Of a DNA stretch of 64,000 bases, positions 1 through 9,134 are shown piece after piece (the stretch's first letter is position 1; each line of letters begins with the position of its first letter). This DNA comes from Candidatus Vicinibacter proximus (GTDB lineage Bacteria > Bacteroidota > Bacteroidia > Chitinophagales > Saprospiraceae): NCBI GenBank assembly GCA_016713905.1, contig JADJOE010000003.1, forward strand, positions 930,001 to 994,000. Direction: 5' to 3'. The translations under genes were made by a program, and so were the position numbers. The notes below the pieces were generated by a model, which was given only the letters and a program-made list of their open reading frames with translations, searched no databases and was not told the DNA's origin.

Positions 1-2550
1 GATTTTACATTGTATTTCAGCATTAAGCGGGAGCTCTTTAATATTCTTTGAAAAAATGCGAATCTGTTGCACCGAATCTTTTAATATAAATGATTTCAAA
101 TTAGAAGATAAAAAAATCTTTTGTTGAGAAAGTTGAATATCACTTTGTGATGTTTGAGTCTCGCCCGTTAAACTAACTGCTTCCACTTCGTATTTAAACT
201 GATCTATAAGAGATTGTTCTTTATTTCCGGGAGAAGACTTACTAAAAAAAACAAATTCAAAATTTCCCTTATCATCTGTAAGAGTCTTTCCATAATCAAT
301 CTGCACATCTTGTGATGGATAGATTTGCTTAAAATACCAAGATGGGTAATACGGCATGAAAGAACTACGCATAACTTTATAACGCACAAAACAACCTGAG
401 AGAGGAACTCCACTATAACTATTGACGGAACCTTTGATTCTTACAGAATCATTCAGACTAACACCATCTAAAGGATCATATAATTTAACTTCAAAAGATG
501 GGCGTTTATATTCCTCCACTTTAAAGGAATATTGACCCAATCCTTCAATACCTAATGAATAATCTCCGTTCAAACCGTTTTGTGGCAGAATAAAACTTCC
601 ATGCGCAGTACCATAAGCATTACTGGATAATTTATATTCTCCAATATTTTGATGGTTAGCATTGTAAAGAATAACCGTTGATTTTTGATTAGTCAAAATT
701 TTAGGCAAACCGTTTTTATCCAACAATAAATTCAAGATTTTAAAATACACAGTTTGTCCAGGTCGATAAATCTTTCTATCCGTAAAAAAATGAACCATTT
801 TTGTTTCTCTGGCTGGCTCAGGATCGTAGCTATATAACCATTGATTCGAATACAGCACGTCTTTTTTGTATTCAATTTTAAACCTATACCCGTTCCTGGC
901 TTTAACAATAATTTTTCCATCTATGTCTGTAAGCAACCGATCCTGGATTTTAAATTCCGGTTGATTACGATTGTACCTATTTGTGGGTGAATAGGTGATT
1001 ACTTTAGCTCCTTTTATAGGTTGACCGCTCTGCCTGTCCACCACCAAAATCTGTTGTCCATTTCCCAAACCGTTAAGTATGACGGCAGAGATACCGGAGG
1101 ATTGAAAATAGCCAAACTTAATTTGAGATTGATTCTTAAACTCACTACTTGGAGAACTAAGAATTGCATAAACACCCGGGTCTAGTCCATCCACTTTGAG
1201 TTCAACCTGATGATAATTAAAATCAAAACTTTCGGGCCATTGATCCTTCCATTGTCGATATGGATTTTGTTTTAAAAAATAAGTGACTAAATTTTCTTGT
1301 TCCACACCAGGATCAATATCTATATCATTTGGTAAAAATTTATAAATCCTGAAATATAATTCATTTAAATTTCTGTGTTGAATCAACATACGGCAAGGCT
1401 TTCCAGGTAGATTAACCTCTTCAAGATTAATGTTAAAATCCTTTGCTCTGATGAGAGCAATATAATTTGATATTCTTTCTTTAATGGTAGTATCATTTAG
1501 CATGCTTAGGCTATTGGCTATTGAATCCACCTTTAATAGATATTTTGATTTTGGGCTTACTGATTGGGTTACTTGGATTGCGGCATTTGTATAATAAAAT
1601 CCCAGCAACTCCAAGGACACAAGCGCTTTTTGTGATTTACTTTTTAATGAAGATGCATATTGTTCAAGTGCATTGAGATACATATCTTGAAATTCTTCGG
1701 AATCGCTGTTTAATTGATATGCGTATTTCAATCTTGCAAGATTTGCATCTATCATTGCCTCTTCCTGTTTATTCTGACGATGAAATCCAATTACTTTTTG
1801 ATATAAAGCCCAAATGGAAGATGGTTCTAACTCTAATTGAATAAATTTTTCTAAAGGGGCAAACTGATCAGCAGGTTTAATCTCTTGATTGAATGAAACC
1901 AATCCTGTTTGAGCATTTGCGAAGTGTGTGATCGCACGTTGAGCAAGGATATCGAATAAAAAAGGTCTGTAAATCCTGTCATTTTTCAAATCCAGAATGC
2001 TTTTATAATCCTCTGTTCCGGAAGTTTTTAATTCCTCCGCTTTTATAGAAGCTAGATAGTAATAATTAGACTTGGTTATTAAGCTCATGTTGGACCAGCT
2101 ATCCAAATTGGAAGTGTCTTGCTCTAAACCAGGCACATCGGTTTTTTGCGATCTTCCATAATGTGAATGTTGAGATAAATTGAAATACAATTCACCAAGG
2201 ACTGAATATAACAGAGATAACGAAGGTTCAGTAAGTGACTTTGATTTTTCTTCAAGTCTTCGGATCACCCCCTGTTGTCCTTGCTCATCCTTCTGAATTG
2301 CAAGTGTCTCCATCTTTAGCAAACATTTATACAGTTGAGGATGATTTTGATCTTGTCTAGCCAGGACATAAATCTTTTCAATTTCAACCATAGCATCTTC
2401 TATAAGACCTTGTGACATCAAGTGATCTACAATAACCCATTCAGCGGTATACTCAGGAAAGTTTTGATTGTTCATCGTAGGATTACTTTTAGGAAAAACA
2501 ACAGAAAGAAGAAAAGAAGCCAATACTGAAATTGTAAGAAAAATTTTCAT
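1..2550 (-). CDS. Alpha-2-macroglobulin family protein (MG2 domain), 3'-partial
   Basis: Reading leftward from the ATG at 2550, the frame stays open for 850 codons to the window edge, so the C-terminal half is missing. The protein starts with a signal peptide (MKIFLTISVLASFLLS), followed by a long helical, repeat-like region of about 350 residues. At about residue 585 comes the classic MG2 strand motif FTDRKIYRPGQTVYFK, followed by further beta-sandwich text. Bacterial alpha-2-macroglobulin-like proteins of Bacteroidota are about 1,800-2,000 residues and are thought to trap proteases or to be large surface proteins. Whether the thioester motif (CxEQ) is present cannot be seen here because it would lie beyond the edge. 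It is the last visible gene of a leftward operon, 10 bases after the FAD oxidoreductase. Confidence 0.88.
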   Translation of the reverse strand, partial: MKIFLTISVLASFLLSVVFPKSNPTMNNQNFPEYTAEWVIVDHLMSQGLIEDAMVEIEKIYVLARQDQNHPQLYKCLLKMETLAIQKDEQGQQGVIRRLEEKSKSLTEPSLSLLYSVLGELYFNLSQHSHYGRSQKTDVPGLEQDTSNLDSWSNMSLITKSNYYYLASIKAEELKTSGTEDYKSILDLKNDRIYRPFLFDILAQRAITHFANAQTGLVSFNQEIKPADQFAPLEKFIQLELEPSSIWALYQKVIGFHRQNKQEEAMIDANLARLKYAYQLNSDSEEFQDMYLNALEQYASSLKSKSQKALVSLELLGFYYTNAAIQVTQSVSPKSKYLLKVDSIANSLSMLNDTTIKERISNYIALIRAKDFNINLEEVNLPGKPCRMLIQHRNLNELYFRIYKFLPNDIDIDPGVEQENLVTYFLKQNPYRQWKDQWPESFDFNYHQVELKVDGLDPGVYAILSSPSSEFKNQSQIKFGYFQSSGISAVILNGLGNGQQILVVDRQSGQPIKGAKVITYSPTNRYNRNQPEFKIQDRLLTDIDGKIIVKARNGYRFKIEYKKDVLYSNQWLYSYDPEPARETKMVHFFTDRKIYRPGQTVYFKILNLLLDKNGLPKILTNQKSTVILYNANHQNIGEYKLSSNAYGTAHGSFILPQNGLNGDYSLGIEGLGQYSFKVEEYKRPSFEVKLYDPLDGVSLNDSVRIKGSVNSYSGVPLSGCFVRYKVMRSSFMPYYPSWYFKQIYPSQDVQIDYGKTLTDDKGNFEFVFFSKSSPGNKEQSLIDQFKYEVEAVSLTGETQTSQSDIQLSQQKIFLSSNLKSFILKDSVQQIRIFSKNIKELPLNAEIQCKI

Positions 2551-2560
2551 GAATTAATTT

Positions 2561-3715
2561 TTATTTAGAACGATCGAATGTTTCATTCATTCGATAAAAT
2601 CCTTTTTTAACAAAACGTTTAATGTCTATTTCCGGTGGTAGTTTGACCCCTTGAGCCCACAAGGACAACAATTGAACAGCACAATAAGGTGCAAGTGTTA
2701 CTCCCTTAGTCCCAAGACCATTGATTAAAAACAAGTTTTGATGTTCAGGATGTTCTCCTACCACGGGTCTACGGTCCCTGCTCGCAGCTCTTATACCAAA
2801 TCCATGCTCTGAAACATCAAATGGTGATTTAACTGTCCTCCTAATAAATTCCTCCTGTTTTAAACGCTCTTCATTGGTTGTCTTTTCTGTGGTATTTTTT
2901 AATTCATAATTAGACCCTACCCAATAATCCTGCTTGTCCAAAGGAATAACAGTATAATCTGAATGCAATATTTCTTTAGGCATTCTTGAAGAAAGTTTAA
3001 CTTTTAAAAATTCCCCTTTTAAATTATGTACAGGCAACCAGTTGAAAAAGGGGTTCTCAGAAAGCTTATACCCTTCACAAAAGACCACTTTTTTAAAAAT
3101 AAATCGATCCTCATACTTCCATAAATCCCTGAAAGTTTCCAATAAAGAATAGATAAAAGGGGCTTCAATCCAATTACAACGTGCCCGCAAGTCCTTTTTA
3201 AGGCTTCTGACAACATTTGGTATATCAACTTTGTGCACATGTCTGATTCTCCCCAAACTTAGAGGTAAATGTAACTGGTCTCCGAGTTGTTTCTCAAACG
3301 GTTCAAGGCCGATAAATGAAGAATAAAGTGGATCGCCAGCTCTTGCCAACCAATTATTTTCAGCTTCAATTTCTTTTAGAAATACTAGAATTTCCGTTTT
3401 GTTTATAAATTCATTTACAAGCCTTAACTCGAGGTCTCTATAATATAGCAAAGCAGTTTCCAACAATTCTTCAAATTTCCAGGTCTTGACAAAACGCAGT
3501 CCAGTAACAGGGTTAATTAATCCAGAACTAACCTTGCTCGCCTCTCCCTTAGAAACCTGATCGAATACCAGGACAGAATAACCTTTAAGAGATAATTGAT
3601 CCGCTAGAATACATCCGGCAAGCCCTGCCCCAACTAAGCAGACATCAAAGGTTCCTGAACTAAAATTATTGCTTTGCACGGATGATTTTTGGAAGACTTT
3701 TATAAACCTGTTCAT
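2561..3715 (-). CDS. FAD-dependent oxidoreductase (DAO/glycine-oxidase-like)
   Basis: A 384-residue protein. A dinucleotide-binding fold starts at about residue 25, with VCLVGAGLAGCILADQL (GxGxxG) followed by an acidic end of strand 2 (VLVFDQ). The segment SSGLINPVTGLRFVKTW and the C-terminal GFGIRAASRDRRPVVGEHP and LFLINGLGTKGVTLAPY are typical of the D-amino-acid-oxidase / MnmC C-terminal oxidoreductase family. The substrate cannot be told from sequence. The first 24 residues precede the Rossmann strand and overlap the upstream MmcQ-like gene by 50 bases. No other ATG lies near, so the start may be this ATG or an alternative codon further in. It sits in an operon between the MmcQ-like gene and the alpha-2-macroglobulin gene. 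Confidence 0.85.
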   Translation of the reverse strand: MNRFIKVFQKSSVQSNNFSSGTFDVCLVGAGLAGCILADQLSLKGYSVLVFDQVSKGEASKVSSGLINPVTGLRFVKTWKFEELLETALLYYRDLELRLVNEFINKTEILVFLKEIEAENNWLARAGDPLYSSFIGLEPFEKQLGDQLHLPLSLGRIRHVHKVDIPNVVRSLKKDLRARCNWIEAPFIYSLLETFRDLWKYEDRFIFKKVVFCEGYKLSENPFFNWLPVHNLKGEFLKVKLSSRMPKEILHSDYTVIPLDKQDYWVGSNYELKNTTEKTTNEERLKQEEFIRRTVKSPFDVSEHGFGIRAASRDRRPVVGEHPEHQNLFLINGLGTKGVTLAPYCAVQLLSLWAQGVKLPPEIDIKRFVKKGFYRMNETFDRSK

Positions 3716-4013
3716 AAGAATGATCGATCAGTGACTTCAACAATCTATCTGAAAGTCTGCCTTCAAATGAAACGGTATTCCAATGTTTTTTATTCATATG
3801 ATAACCTGCTTGAATCTCTTCATGATTAATCCTCAGTTCCAATGCATACTCTGGATCACATTTAAGGTTGACTTTGAATTCCGGAGAGTCCAATCCTGTT
3901 ATGGCAAAAATCTTATGATGCACTCTTACCACTAAAGTATCGGGGCCAAAAGGAAAATCCGTTGTTACAAAAGGTTTGGATTCACAATATTGAATAAAAG
4001 ATTCTAGATTCAT
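3666..4013 (-). CDS. MmcQ/YjbR family DNA-binding-fold protein
   Basis: A 115-residue protein, the usual length for the MmcQ/YjbR (CyaY-like fold) family. The family pattern is clear: an N-terminal helix with FIQYCESKPFVTTDFPFGPD, then VVRVHHKIFAITGLD, the GYHMNKKHWNTVSFEG motif and a C-terminal SYEQVYKSLPKI helix. The fold is related to DNA-binding and frataxin-like domains, but no precise function is established for most members. It is the first gene of a leftward operon and shares its last 50 bases with the start of the oxidoreductase gene, suggesting coupled translation. It is divergent from the endonuclease I gene. Confidence 0.88.
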   Translation of the reverse strand: MNLESFIQYCESKPFVTTDFPFGPDTLVVRVHHKIFAITGLDSPEFKVNLKCDPEYALELRINHEEIQAGYHMNKKHWNTVSFEGRLSDRLLKSLIDHSYEQVYKSLPKIIRAKQ

Positions 4014-4051
4014 GCAGAGAAATAATTGAGTAAAGATCCATCCTTATTCTT

Positions 4052-4059
4052 TAATTTTG
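4052..4059 (+). promoter_or_regulatory. Bacteroidota -7 box before endonuclease I
   Basis: TAATTTTG matches TAnnTTTG and is followed only five bases later by the ATG at 4065. A TTG lies 23 bases upstream (4026). If used, it would give a leaderless mRNA starting at or next to the ATG. Confidence 0.5.
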
Positions 4060-4064
4060 CAGGG

Positions 4065-5141
4065 ATGTATCAATTTTTTGGCATTGGGTGGTGGTTTCTT
4101 TTCAGTATTTCGGTCTGTACAGGCCAATGGAATAACCAACCAGTATTTCCAGTAGATTCTGGATTTGTGCTACTAGGCAAACTTTTGGAATCTTATAAAC
4201 CAAACCAGGTTCTTGACTATACAAACGCTAGGATCCAGATGTACCAAAGAATCTACAACATCAAAGATACAGTGTACTGTGTATATTCACGTCATGCCTT
4301 GTATTTGGATCCTAATGATTTTGATCCAATTGGATATCTCGCAAAAGGGGGCAGCAACAATGGTATAAATTGCGAACATACATTTCCGCAGAGCAAGGGT
4401 GCAGAAACAGGGAATGCCCGTTCTGATATGCATCACTTATTTCCTGCCCGTGCAGCAGTAAATGAATCAAGATCGAATTACCCCTTTGGGGAGGTTGACG
4501 ACAGACTGACTCAAAACTGGTTTTATAAATCTACTTCCATGAGCAGTAAGCCTAATAAAGATATTGATGAATACAGTGAAGGCTACCGTGATAAATTTGA
4601 ACCAAGAGAAGACCATAAAGGAAATGTGGCGAGGGCTATTTTCTACTTTATCACTATGTATGATTTACAATCTGACCGTTCTTTTTTTGAAGTTATGAAA
4701 AAAGATCTTTGTGACTGGCACCTTAAGGATCCAGTTGATTCTTTGGAATGGGCACGGACCTTTCAGATTGCCCAGTTTCAGGATAAAAAGGCCAATCCTT
4801 TTGTTTTGGATTGCAGTTTAGCCCGCAGAACTTACTGTACTACTTCAGCGCCATGTCTCCATATAAATGGCACAAATGCATTGGATATAAAGCATGCTTT
4901 CAGCTTTAACAATCCAGCTGCTGAGCTGCTTACTCTGAATTGGAGTGATTTGCCTTTTGACGATTTGGAAATAAATCTACGAAACATGGATGGTCGGGTT
5001 AGTTATTATCAAAAGGCTGTCCCTACCTCTTCTCAAACTGCTAGGATTGACCTATCAACCCTCCCTACTGGAATTTATATATTGACTTTGCTTAATCGAA
5101 CCTATCACTTTAGTTTTAAAACTAAAATCACAAAGCTTTAA
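4065..5141 (+). CDS. Secreted endonuclease I (EndA/NucM family) with T9SS sorting domain
   Basis: A 358-residue secreted nuclease. After a signal peptide (MYQFFGIGWWFLFSISVCTG) comes the endonuclease I domain, with the metal-binding region INCEHTFPQSKG and SDMHHLFPARAAVNESRSN, the diagnostic signature of the family. The C-terminal 80 residues form a beta-rich T9SS type A-like sorting domain ending in LPTGIYILTLLNRTYHFSF. It probably degrades extracellular DNA or RNA for nutrients. An open TTG start exists upstream at 4026, but the signal peptide begins at 4065 and a -7 box lies between the two, so 4065 is chosen. It is a single gene, divergent from the MmcQ-like operon. Confidence 0.9.
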   Translation: MYQFFGIGWWFLFSISVCTGQWNNQPVFPVDSGFVLLGKLLESYKPNQVLDYTNARIQMYQRIYNIKDTVYCVYSRHALYLDPNDFDPIGYLAKGGSNNGINCEHTFPQSKGAETGNARSDMHHLFPARAAVNESRSNYPFGEVDDRLTQNWFYKSTSMSSKPNKDIDEYSEGYRDKFEPREDHKGNVARAIFYFITMYDLQSDRSFFEVMKKDLCDWHLKDPVDSLEWARTFQIAQFQDKKANPFVLDCSLARRTYCTTSAPCLHINGTNALDIKHAFSFNNPAAELLTLNWSDLPFDDLEINLRNMDGRVSYYQKAVPTSSQTARIDLSTLPTGIYILTLLNRTYHFSFKTKITKL

Positions 5142-5246
5142 CAGTCAATTATTTAGACAAATTATTGTGCTCTAAGTCAAGAATCGTGGGCACACATTCC
5201 AAATTTTTTAGAAATTTGCACTTCTTTTGCTCCACCAGAGCTTGAA

Positions 5247-5318
5247 GGTCCCGTAGTTCAATGGATAGAATAGAAGTTTCCTAAACTTTTGATACAGGTT
5301 CGATTCCTGTCGGGACTA
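5247..5318 (+). tRNA. tRNA-Arg (anticodon CCT)
   Basis: A full cloverleaf can be drawn by hand. The acceptor GGTCCCG pairs with CGGGACT (first pair G-U). The D stem is GTTC/GAAT. The anticodon stem GAAGT/ACTTT carries the loop TTCCTAA, with CCT at 5280-5282. The T stem ACAGG/CCTGT closes the loop TTCGATT, and the discriminator base is A at 5318. Anticodon CCT reads AGG, giving arginine. The 3' CCA is not encoded. Confidence 0.95.
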
Positions 5319-5418
5319 CATTTTTAGGAACAATTATTTTAATTTTAATTTACTTTTTAACACTTAAAATTGTTTCACACTATTTTGAATTATTGACTCC
5401 CAAAAGAATAAATATATA

Positions 5419-5429
5419 CCCCCCCCCCC
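5419..5429 (+). repeat. Homopolymeric C11 tract
   Basis: Eleven consecutive C residues stand out in otherwise A/T-dominated DNA about 160 bases before the CotH -7 box. Such a tract is prone to slippage in replication and in sequencing. Confidence 0.9.
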
Positions 5430-5590
5430 AATTTATAGATTTAAATTTTTGTTTCTTATAGAAATAGTTTAGATACTTGAATTTAAAAGTATTAATATTT
5501 TCCCCCTACTATTTTGTTTTATTTTATTTAGTATTTTGAATTTGAAACTAGATGCTCATATATGTTGAAGCGGAAATGATGGAATTAATT

Positions 5591-5598
5591 TAGATTTG
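5591..5598 (+). promoter_or_regulatory. -7 box before CotH gene
   Basis: TAGATTTG is an exact TAnnTTTG match, with a TTG 23 bases upstream (5565). It is 26 bases before the ATG at 5625, giving a leader of about 20 bases. Confidence 0.5.
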
Positions 5599-5624
5599 TT
5601 CTTAATTATTAGTAAAATTAGGCA

Positions 5625-8354
5625 ATGAATCCAAAAACACTTCTCCTCCTCAATTTCCTTTGTTTGAGTATTTCTGCACAGTCCATTAAACTGGACTCTT
5701 CTGATCTTCCAATCTGCATCATCGACACCCGCGGCAAAACCATTGCCAATGAACCAAAGATTCTTGCACACATGAAAATCATTTATAATGGCCAGGGTAA
5801 GATGAATTATTTGAAGGATAAAAAATTTAATTACAATAATTTCATTGCCATTGAAATCAGAGGAAATAGTTCGCAGTCATATCCTCAGAAGCAATATGGC
5901 ATTGAATTACGGGATAGTATATCAGGTAATGATTTGGACACTTCACTGATTGACATGCCCAAAGAAGAAGACTGGGCTCTGTATGCGCCTTATAACGATA
6001 TAAGTATGATGCGCAACGTGCTTACATACCACCTTTGGAATGAAATGGGACATTGGGGACCAAGAACAAAGTTTTGTGAATTGATATTAAATAATGAATA
6101 TGTAGGCATTTATATTCTTACGGAATCGATTAAACGTGATCCTTATAGAGTAGATGTTGCTAAACTTAATCCTGAGGATCTTAGCGGAAATGAACTGACC
6201 GGAGGATACATAATGAAAATTGACAAGAAGAATAGTACAACAGATCTTAGTTTTGTTTCCAAAGTTAAATCCACTAACAATCAGGATGTAACCTGGTTAT
6301 ATCATTATCCTGACGCTAAGGATATCAAACCTGCTCAACAGACCTACATTCGCAACTTCATCGACACTGTAGAACAGCTGATCGCATCTCCCGGATTTTT
6401 AGACCCAAAAAATGGTTATAAGAAATACTTAAGTGTGAATTCATTCATTGATTATTTTTTGATCACAGAATTCTCACGAAACATTGATGCATATAAGACC
6501 AGCAGCTATTTCTATAAGGAAAAACAAGAGTTGGATGGCAGTCAAGGCATGTTAAAAGCCGGACCCGTTTGGGATTATAATTTTGCTTTTGGAAATGCAA
6601 GCTTTTGTTCTGGAGGCCAAACAAACGGATGGATGTATGATGGCTGCATGCCCGCAACTTTACCTACACCAATATTATGGAGAAGGTTATTGGGGGACAG
6701 TAATTATTTAAATAATGTAAAATGCAGATATCTCGAACTAAGAAAGACTATATTGGACACAAACTATCTTTTTAGGTATTTGGACAGATATGCATTTGAC
6801 ACTTTAGATGCTGCTCAAAAAAGACATTTTTCAAAGTGGAAAATTCTAGGAACAAATCCTGGGGGATTTAATGCATACATTGCTTCTTCTTATCCAGACG
6901 AAATCAGACGTTTAAAAACTTGGATACGTAATCGCCTAGCTTGGATGGATGCAAATTTATCCGGTCGTTGCATTGCAGATCCTGTGGTTGCAAAAATTGA
7001 AACACCAGTAGACCCTGAATGTTACCTTGGCACAAGAGGTCAAGTTCAAAAAAAACAACCTTTCAACTTACATCCTATAAATTATCAGGGGTTAGAAAAA
7101 ATATCAATTATTCCTCCTGATATTATCAGGTGGGTATTGGTTGAATTACGCGATGCATCTGATTCTACAAAAATAGTAGACAGACGCGCTGCATTGCTGC
7201 GCAGTGACAGTGTATTGGTAGATACTAATTTCTCTGTTGGAGTTTACTTTCCAAACGCGATATCTAATCAGGCATATTACCTAGTAGTTAGATATGACTC
7301 ATTAGGATTTCTTATGAGTAAGGAAATCGTTAAAATACCCAATAACAATGACTACAATCTCAACCGAACAAATAAAGTATTGACCATTTCAAAAAATAGT
7401 CCAATCATATATAATTCCACATGGATTGGAGTAGATACTTTTTATGTCTGTAAAGGACAATCCCTCATTCTTAATGATTCAAATTTAGTAAAAGCTGGCT
7501 ACTTTTTTGAGTCTAGGGACATAACCAGTACATGGCAAAGCATGAAAATTCCTAAAGCCCATGAAGTTGTTTTGGATTTTGAAAACGATGGTTTTTATCC
7601 AATAGAATTATATATGAACTGCCAAAATTATTTTACGATTAGAAGTTTATTTTATATAAAAGTTTGGCCAAAACCAAGGGCAGAGATATTTGGTCCTGAC
7701 TCATTTTGTTTTGCTGACAGCATTGTTCTGACCTCAGGAAATTTTACATCTTATAACTGGAGCACTGGAGATAAAACTAGTTTTACTAAAATTTTTCAAC
7801 CTGGAAAGTATACATTAACTATTAGTGATGACCACGGTTGCACTTCAATAGTCGAAAAGGAAGTAGCATTGTATCCTGAAATAAAAGGCAAAGTAGTTTC
7901 AGAGTCAAGTTCTTTAACTGACTCTTGTAAGGTCTATTTTGTGCCTGAAAACCCGTTTTCAAAATATTTTTATTTATGGAGCACTGGACAACAGGCGGAT
8001 ACTATTCAAACTAGTGAACGTCTCATAAGCTTGGTGGTGAAAGACAGCAATGAATGCGTTAAACGTTTCAGCCATATGTGTGATCCACTTTATAATCAGA
8101 GTAATCTTATAGAAGAAATACAAATCATTCCAAATCCTAATCTTGGAGCCTTCAGGGTTGTGGTTGATGAAAAGTTAAAGAACGGTATGATTTTATTAAT
8201 AGACTTCCATGGAAAGATTTTGCTCAAAAAACATATTTCAGGATTGGAAGATTACATCCATCTTAAACCAGATGAAATTTCTGCGGGCATGTATTTGATT
8301 AAGATATTTAAGAACGAATTTCAATCCAACAGAAGGATTATTATTCTTCAATAA
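5625..8354 (+). CDS. Secreted CotH-kinase family protein with T9SS sorting domain
   Basis: A 909-residue exported protein. After a signal peptide (MNPKTLLLLNFLCLSISAQ), residues of about 45-430 carry the CotH kinase fold: FIAIEIRGNSSQSYPQKQYG, the DWALYAPYNDISMMRN segment, LNNEYVGIYILTESIK, and the active-site-like GPVWDYNFAFGN. CotH proteins are atypical kinases, known from spore coat assembly in Bacillus and present in many non-sporing bacteria. The region of about 640-760 is an Ig/PKD-like part with a YNWSTGD motif, repeated weakly afterwards (YLWSTGQ). The last 80 residues are a T9SS type A sorting domain (IQIIPNPNLGAFRVVV...). It is probably surface-exposed; the substrate is unknown. It is a single transcription unit. 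Confidence 0.9.
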   Translation: MNPKTLLLLNFLCLSISAQSIKLDSSDLPICIIDTRGKTIANEPKILAHMKIIYNGQGKMNYLKDKKFNYNNFIAIEIRGNSSQSYPQKQYGIELRDSISGNDLDTSLIDMPKEEDWALYAPYNDISMMRNVLTYHLWNEMGHWGPRTKFCELILNNEYVGIYILTESIKRDPYRVDVAKLNPEDLSGNELTGGYIMKIDKKNSTTDLSFVSKVKSTNNQDVTWLYHYPDAKDIKPAQQTYIRNFIDTVEQLIASPGFLDPKNGYKKYLSVNSFIDYFLITEFSRNIDAYKTSSYFYKEKQELDGSQGMLKAGPVWDYNFAFGNASFCSGGQTNGWMYDGCMPATLPTPILWRRLLGDSNYLNNVKCRYLELRKTILDTNYLFRYLDRYAFDTLDAAQKRHFSKWKILGTNPGGFNAYIASSYPDEIRRLKTWIRNRLAWMDANLSGRCIADPVVAKIETPVDPECYLGTRGQVQKKQPFNLHPINYQGLEKISIIPPDIIRWVLVELRDASDSTKIVDRRAALLRSDSVLVDTNFSVGVYFPNAISNQAYYLVVRYDSLGFLMSKEIVKIPNNNDYNLNRTNKVLTISKNSPIIYNSTWIGVDTFYVCKGQSLILNDSNLVKAGYFFESRDITSTWQSMKIPKAHEVVLDFENDGFYPIELYMNCQNYFTIRSLFYIKVWPKPRAEIFGPDSFCFADSIVLTSGNFTSYNWSTGDKTSFTKIFQPGKYTLTISDDHGCTSIVEKEVALYPEIKGKVVSESSSLTDSCKVYFVPENPFSKYFYLWSTGQQADTIQTSERLISLVVKDSNECVKRFSHMCDPLYNQSNLIEEIQIIPNPNLGAFRVVVDEKLKNGMILLIDFHGKILLKKHISGLEDYIHLKPDEISAGMYLIKIFKNEFQSNRRIIILQ

Positions 8355-8375
8355 ATAATTCGTTGACATAATAGC

Positions 8376-8414
8376 TGAAATTTCCTAAACCTTGCAATCA
8401 CAAAAGGAATTTCA
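8376..8414 (+). terminator. Imperfect stem after CotH gene
   Basis: TGAAATTTCCT (8376-8386) pairs with AGGAATTTCA (8405-8414) with one bulged base and an 18-base loop, just after the CotH stop. No T-run follows, so termination is only possible, not shown. Confidence 0.35.
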
Positions 8415-8508
8415 AGATAAATTCAGTTATGTTGTTTAGCGTATAAATTCAGACTTTATCCTCATTTTGAATAACTAATCATCCTCAATAAAAGAACAAA
8501 AATTAACT

Positions 8509-8572
8509 CATATTACATTATTTTGTAATATGACAAATATTTTAATTTATATTACAAATTTATAAATTGTCA
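8509..8572. repeat. Successive short palindromes in the CotH-orphan gene gap
   Basis: CATATTACA (8509-8517) and TGTAATATG (8524-8532) form a perfect 9-bp inverted repeat with a 6-base loop. TGACAA (8531-8536) and TTGTCA (8567-8572) form an adjoining wider one. The rest of the 8355-8712 gap is plain AT-rich DNA. The repeats could be an operator or structured leader region for the gene at 8713. Confidence 0.6.
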
Positions 8573-8712
8573 GAATTTTCAATAACAACATTAATCTTTT
8601 ACATTATATTCTATGGCTATTTCATATAATACTTATTTTTAACATAAGTCTAATATTCGAAAATATTTTAGTTAATTAAACACATTGGCATACTTTATGT
8701 GCTAATGAGTTT

Positions 8713-9060
8713 ATGGGCATCAACATTCAAGAAATCAATAGAAAACATCTCCTTAGCGCAGATGTAGTTTATAGGGTAAATTATGGTCTTTGCAGCCGTT
8801 TGGTCAATTTTAAGAACGGTATAATATATTTGGAGGTAATGTTTACAGGAAAGTGGAAAAAATCCTACGATGAAACTACAGAGGAACTAGCTAATTGCTG
8901 GCGAAACACCAATAAAGAACTCGCAAAAGCCTTAGGATGTAAAGTTTATATTGTTGATGCGAGAGAATATCCTTATAAAAAAGAACTTTATTTACATTCT
9001 GGCGTGGCAAGTTACGATGCTAAAAAAGGCATTCTTTTTGGAGAGAATATTCTTAATTAA
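8713..9060 (+). CDS. Hypothetical protein (115 aa)
   Basis: I do not recognise this protein. It is 115 residues, mixed alpha/beta in appearance, with no signal peptide and no membrane segment. Its middle part (LEVMFTGKWKKSYDETTEEL) and end (SYDAKKGILFGENILN) look like a small soluble domain. Codon use resembles the neighbours. It stands alone after a 358-base gap with palindromes and is followed 74 bases later by the membrane protein gene. The start ATG at 8713 has a purine-poor upstream region, so the exact start is not certain. Confidence 0.6.
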   Translation: MGINIQEINRKHLLSADVVYRVNYGLCSRLVNFKNGIIYLEVMFTGKWKKSYDETTEELANCWRNTNKELAKALGCKVYIVDAREYPYKKELYLHSGVASYDAKKGILFGENILN

Positions 9061-9134
9061 TTTTACAATTTCCATATCCTAGGTAACCGTAATTCACTTA
9101 TATTTATGTTTTGAATCTGCATTGATTATGAAAC

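Larger units (their letters stand above)
5319..5624. other. AT-rich intergenic region with poly-C tract
   Basis: This gene-free stretch separates tRNA-Arg from the CotH gene. It holds an 11-base C run at 5419-5429 and the CotH promoter box near its right end. No ORF or clear hairpin was found. Confidence 0.7.

Noticed and set aside
5419..5429. Poly-C tract as a phase-variable promoter spacer
   Set aside because: The best promoter box for CotH lies at 5591-5598, about 160 bases away, so tract length would not change -33/-7 spacing.
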